Positions 61,926 through 64,000 of a stretch of 64,000 nucleotides of DNA are shown here, piece by piece. Positions within the stretch are counted from its first letter, which is position 1. The number at the start of each line of letters is the position of its first letter. Source of the stretch: Halomonas sp. S3-1-1 (lineage in GTDB: Bacteria; Pseudomonadota; Gammaproteobacteria; Pseudomonadales; Halomonadaceae); assembly GCF_023757625.1 (NCBI RefSeq), contig NZ_JALGBZ010000003.1, forward strand, positions 434,001 to 498,000, written 5' to 3'. The notes under the pieces are model-generated. The model ran no database searches, had not been told where the DNA came from, and saw nothing but the letters and a program-made list of their open reading frames with translations. The position numbers were made by a program, and so were the translations under genes.

Positions 61926-63227
61926 TTAGTGGAAAAAGCGCACGTATAAATAGCCTAACGAGAAGACCGATAGGGTAGTAATGGCCAGTAGGCTCCAGGC
62001 ATTAATTAACCGCGATGGGCGCAGCTCCACCGGCACCGTTGATCCGTTAGCGGTGAAATGGTTGAGGGTCGCGAGAATGGGGCTAATTAGAAAGGCAACC
62101 ACCATCACGAAATCCATGAATATGCGGAAACTACCCATTAGGGTATAGAGAATCAGTATCGCTAGCAGCGATAACCCCACCATGGAGAGTAGAAAGGGGA
62201 GACTGCCTTCAACCTTGCGGGGCTCTTCTTTCATATCCACAGGGCGGGTGATGGCGTAGTAAGAGGCCGTAATCATGCGTGGAAAGCCGTCTAGCACGGT
62301 AAGCAACGTCGTCAGCATGACGGTGAAGGCAGAAATACCTACCACCACGCCGCTCCACTCGCCTAGGGTCGATGTGTAAAGACCAATCACCTGACTGGCA
62401 AAGCCAACGGCACCGTCAGCGGGGGTGATCCCCTGGCTGTGCATCACCCCCGCGCCCATGATCACAAAGCAGGCCGCAAGAATCGCAGCGCCGATATAGC
62501 CGATATCGAAGTCGACTTTTTCGGCAGCGGTATCGCTGCGTTCCCCGCGAGTCTTGTTGCGCGCCTCTGACCACAGCGAGTTCATGATTGCCAGCGTAAT
62601 ATCGGAGGGCATCAGACCGAGTACCGCCACCAAGGTGATCAACGTAGTGGCGCTGAATAGCGGTGAGGCAGCGGTGGCTGGATATAAACTCCACTCTACC
62701 AGTGGCAGGGCCGCAAGTGTCGCTAGCAGCGTGGTGAGGCTGAGGATGACGATAAAAACCTTATTTACCCAGTCCAGCAGCTTATAGCCACCACTATAGG
62801 TGAGTAGGCAGCAGGCAATGATCAGTATCACGGCAATCGCTTGAGCGCTGAGGCTGAGTGACAGAATACTGCTAGCCAAGCCCGCTGTGGTAATGGCGAT
62901 GGCGGCGATAATGATCGCCAGTACCGGTAGTTGCACCAGGGCGAATAGTGCCACCACTGTTTTGCCGAATGTCTGACGGTACCCTTCAATCAACGATTTA
63001 CCCGTGACACTGACATAGAAAGGGCCAAAGAAGAAAGAGGGATACTTGATCAGGATGGCCAGCAGAATAAAGCCAAGTAAGCCAATGCCATACTCTGCGC
63101 CAGCACGGGTCGACTGCACGACATGAGAGGTGCCGATGGCGGCGCCGGCAAACAGGAACCCAGGCCCTAGAGCCGCTATGTACTTGGAGTAGGCAGGGGA
63201 GGGCGCAAGTGAAGCTTGAGATTTCAT
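61926..63227 (-). CDS. Nramp-family transporter lacking the metal-binding motifs
   Basis: 433 residues and about 11 helices, with the LeuT-like Nramp fold. N-terminal GPGFLFAGAAIGTSHVVQST and RAGAEYGIGLLGFILLAI align with Nramp helix 1, but the metal-binding DPGN is replaced by GTSH. In helix 6, where metal transporters have MPHN, this protein reads GLMPSDITLAIMNSLW; the methionine remains. A metal is therefore an unlikely substrate. It is divergent from glcD and shares its operator. AAGGAG is before the ATG. A transporter for glycolate or a similar hydroxyacid is a hypothesis from context only. Confidence 0.85.
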   Translation of the reverse strand: MKSQASLAPSPAYSKYIAALGPGFLFAGAAIGTSHVVQSTRAGAEYGIGLLGFILLAILIKYPSFFFGPFYVSVTGKSLIEGYRQTFGKTVVALFALVQLPVLAIIIAAIAITTAGLASSILSLSLSAQAIAVILIIACCLLTYSGGYKLLDWVNKVFIVILSLTTLLATLAALPLVEWSLYPATAASPLFSATTLITLVAVLGLMPSDITLAIMNSLWSEARNKTRGERSDTAAEKVDFDIGYIGAAILAACFVIMGAGVMHSQGITPADGAVGFASQVIGLYTSTLGEWSGVVVGISAFTVMLTTLLTVLDGFPRMITASYYAITRPVDMKEEPRKVEGSLPFLLSMVGLSLLAILILYTLMGSFRIFMDFVMVVAFLISPILATLNHFTANGSTVPVELRPSRLINAWSLLAITTLSVFSLGYLYVRFFH

Positions 63228-63270
63228 GATCTGCTCCTTTGTTTGATTTGTATGAAGCTAGTATTTGTTT

Positions 63271-63290
63271 CATGTTGTCCAGTCAACATG
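63271..63290. promoter_or_regulatory. Operator-like palindrome upstream of the Nramp-like gene
   Basis: CATGTTGTCCAGTCAACATG: 7-base arms around a 6-base centre. It contains GTTGTCCAGTCAAC and lies about 43 bases before the start codon, over the expected promoter. The rest of the 384-base intergenic region is AT-rich. Confidence 0.7.
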
Positions 63291-63538
63291 ATACGGTAAT
63301 AGTCTTTCTTTTCTTAACATTGTGTCAAGTTGTATGTTCTTTTACTCAAATGCTTGGTCGTGAAACGCCAAGTATACGTTTTTTTTTAATCATATTTCAT
63401 TGATTTATAATAATTTTATAGAATTGTTGTACTTTAGTATAAAGTGAAACGTAAAAGTTTTTTTCACTAAAACAATCGCTGGGTGTTTTTCCATAAAAAC
63501 ACTAAGAGGCTTCATTTTTCTATTTCATGGGCGTATAA

Positions 63539-63554
63539 AGTTGTCCAGACAACT
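63539..63554. promoter_or_regulatory. Operator-like palindrome upstream of glcD
   Basis: AGTTGTCCAGACAACT, with core GTTGTCCAGACAAC differing from the other site by one base. It lies 58 bases before the glcD start. Recurrence of the core at both divergent promoters points to one regulator, most likely the nearby MarR protein. Confidence 0.7.
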
Positions 63555-63611
63555 ATTATTCGCCGCTGGAATCACTTCAGGGCGACCTTGATGTATTTGC
63601 TGGAGCCCACA

Positions 63612-64000
63612 ATGGTTGCTACTTCTAGTGCCAATGTCACACCTGGCTTTCTACGCACCTTGGCGACTTACTTACCCACTGAGGGTTTGATTCTCGATGA
63701 GGCGGGCCGGCGCGCCTATGAGTGTGATGCACTCACTCTGTTTCGTTGCTTGCCCAGGGTTGTCGCGATTCCCGAGAGCATTGACCAAGTTCAAGCGGTA
63801 CTGCGCCTCTGCCATGTTAATCGAGTGCCGGTGGTGGCTCGAGGCGCTGGCACTGGGCTCTCCGGTGGTGCTATGCCGCATGCTGAAGGAGTGTTACTTA
63901 ACCTTTCTCGGCTGGATGCGACGCTGGAAATCGATCCTGTACGTCGACTGGCTCGGGTTAGCGCTGGGGTAAGAAATTTGGATATCTCAAAGGCGGCCGA
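63612..64000 (+). CDS. glcD: Glycolate oxidase FAD subunit GlcD-like, cut by the window end
   Basis: Translation from ATG 63612 (GGAG 6 bases upstream) gives an open frame to the last base. It reads LPTEGLILDEAGRRAYECDA, LPRVVAIPESIDQVQAVLRL, VPVVARGAGTGLSGGAMPHA, GVLLNLSRLDATLEIDP and RLARVSAGVRNLDISKAA, the FAD-binding N-terminus of GlcD as I recall it from E. coli. About the first quarter of the protein is present. Downstream genes such as glcE and glcF would be expected outside the window. Confidence 0.85.
   Translation, partial: MVATSSANVTPGFLRTLATYLPTEGLILDEAGRRAYECDALTLFRCLPRVVAIPESIDQVQAVLRLCHVNRVPVVARGAGTGLSGGAMPHAEGVLLNLSRLDATLEIDPVRRLARVSAGVRNLDISKAA

Noticed and set aside
57831..64000. 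Prophage or integrative element at tRNA-Arg
   Set aside because: No integrase, phage gene or repeat of the tRNA 3' end is visible, so only a composition shift is claimed.
1..64000. CRISPR array or complete insertion sequence
   Set aside because: No regularly spaced repeats and no transposase were found on either strand.

Overview
The window looks like chromosome of a motile, heterotrophic, salt-adapted gammaproteobacterium of the Halomonas type (Halomonadaceae). The DNA is GC-rich, and its proteins resemble Halomonas and Pseudomonas homologues from memory (TrhO, YbiO-type channel, HglS, TctABC, UrtABCDE, urease, FdsGBA). Many compatible-solute and organic-acid importers are present. No database search was possible, so genus level is inference.

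Layout. 1-9.7 kb: a TrhO tRNA hydroxylase cut by the window start, an IclR regulator, a YqaA membrane protein, a YbiO-type mechanosensitive channel, a lone flagellin gene behind a sigma-28 promoter, and an aminotransferase-hglS pair for the 2-aminoadipate branch of lysine breakdown. 8.8-14.6 kb (minus strand): a LysR regulator, a TAXI-type TRAP transporter and a BCCT transporter. The TAXI binding protein is circularly permuted, and the permease start codon is out of frame across an A9 run. 14.9-17.5 kb: a NitT/TauT-type ABC importer. 17.5-24.2 kb: a DUF481 outer-membrane protein, then a CitA/CitB-type two-component system beside tctCBA. 24.3-25.9 kb: an unrecognised secreted protein.

26-43.5 kb is a nitrogen and metal block. 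The urea ABC importer urtABCDE and the urease operon ureDABC-EFG each carry a near-identical sigma-54 promoter (TTGGCGC-N5-TTGCA), so urea uptake and hydrolysis probably respond together to nitrogen limitation. Between them lie an ABC importer with a MntR-like box (mntABCD) and a PepSY/DUF2946 pair. A palindromic repeat sits inside the urease operon between ureC and ureE. 43.8-49.8 kb: an NAD-dependent molybdenum formate dehydrogenase operon (fdsGBA-fdhD-fdsD) divergent from a ModE-like one-component regulator. 51-57.7 kb: a GlxA/AraC-type regulator, a DctPQM TRAP transporter, an FAD-linked D-2-hydroxyacid dehydrogenase and a second DctP paralogue.

57.8-64 kb begins at a tRNA-Arg(CCG) gene. 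After it the DNA is visibly richer in A+T and the content is accessory: a Rieske protein, 4-hydroxyphenylpyruvate dioxygenase with a divergent Lrp regulator, then a MarR regulator, an Nramp-fold transporter lacking the metal-binding motifs, and a glcD-like gene cut by the window end. The Nramp-like gene and glcD are divergent and share the operator GTTGTCCAG(T/A)CAAC, which suggests an Nramp-fold transporter used for glycolate or a related hydroxyacid.

The most unusual observations are the circularly permuted TAXI protein and the MarR / Nramp-like / glcD module.
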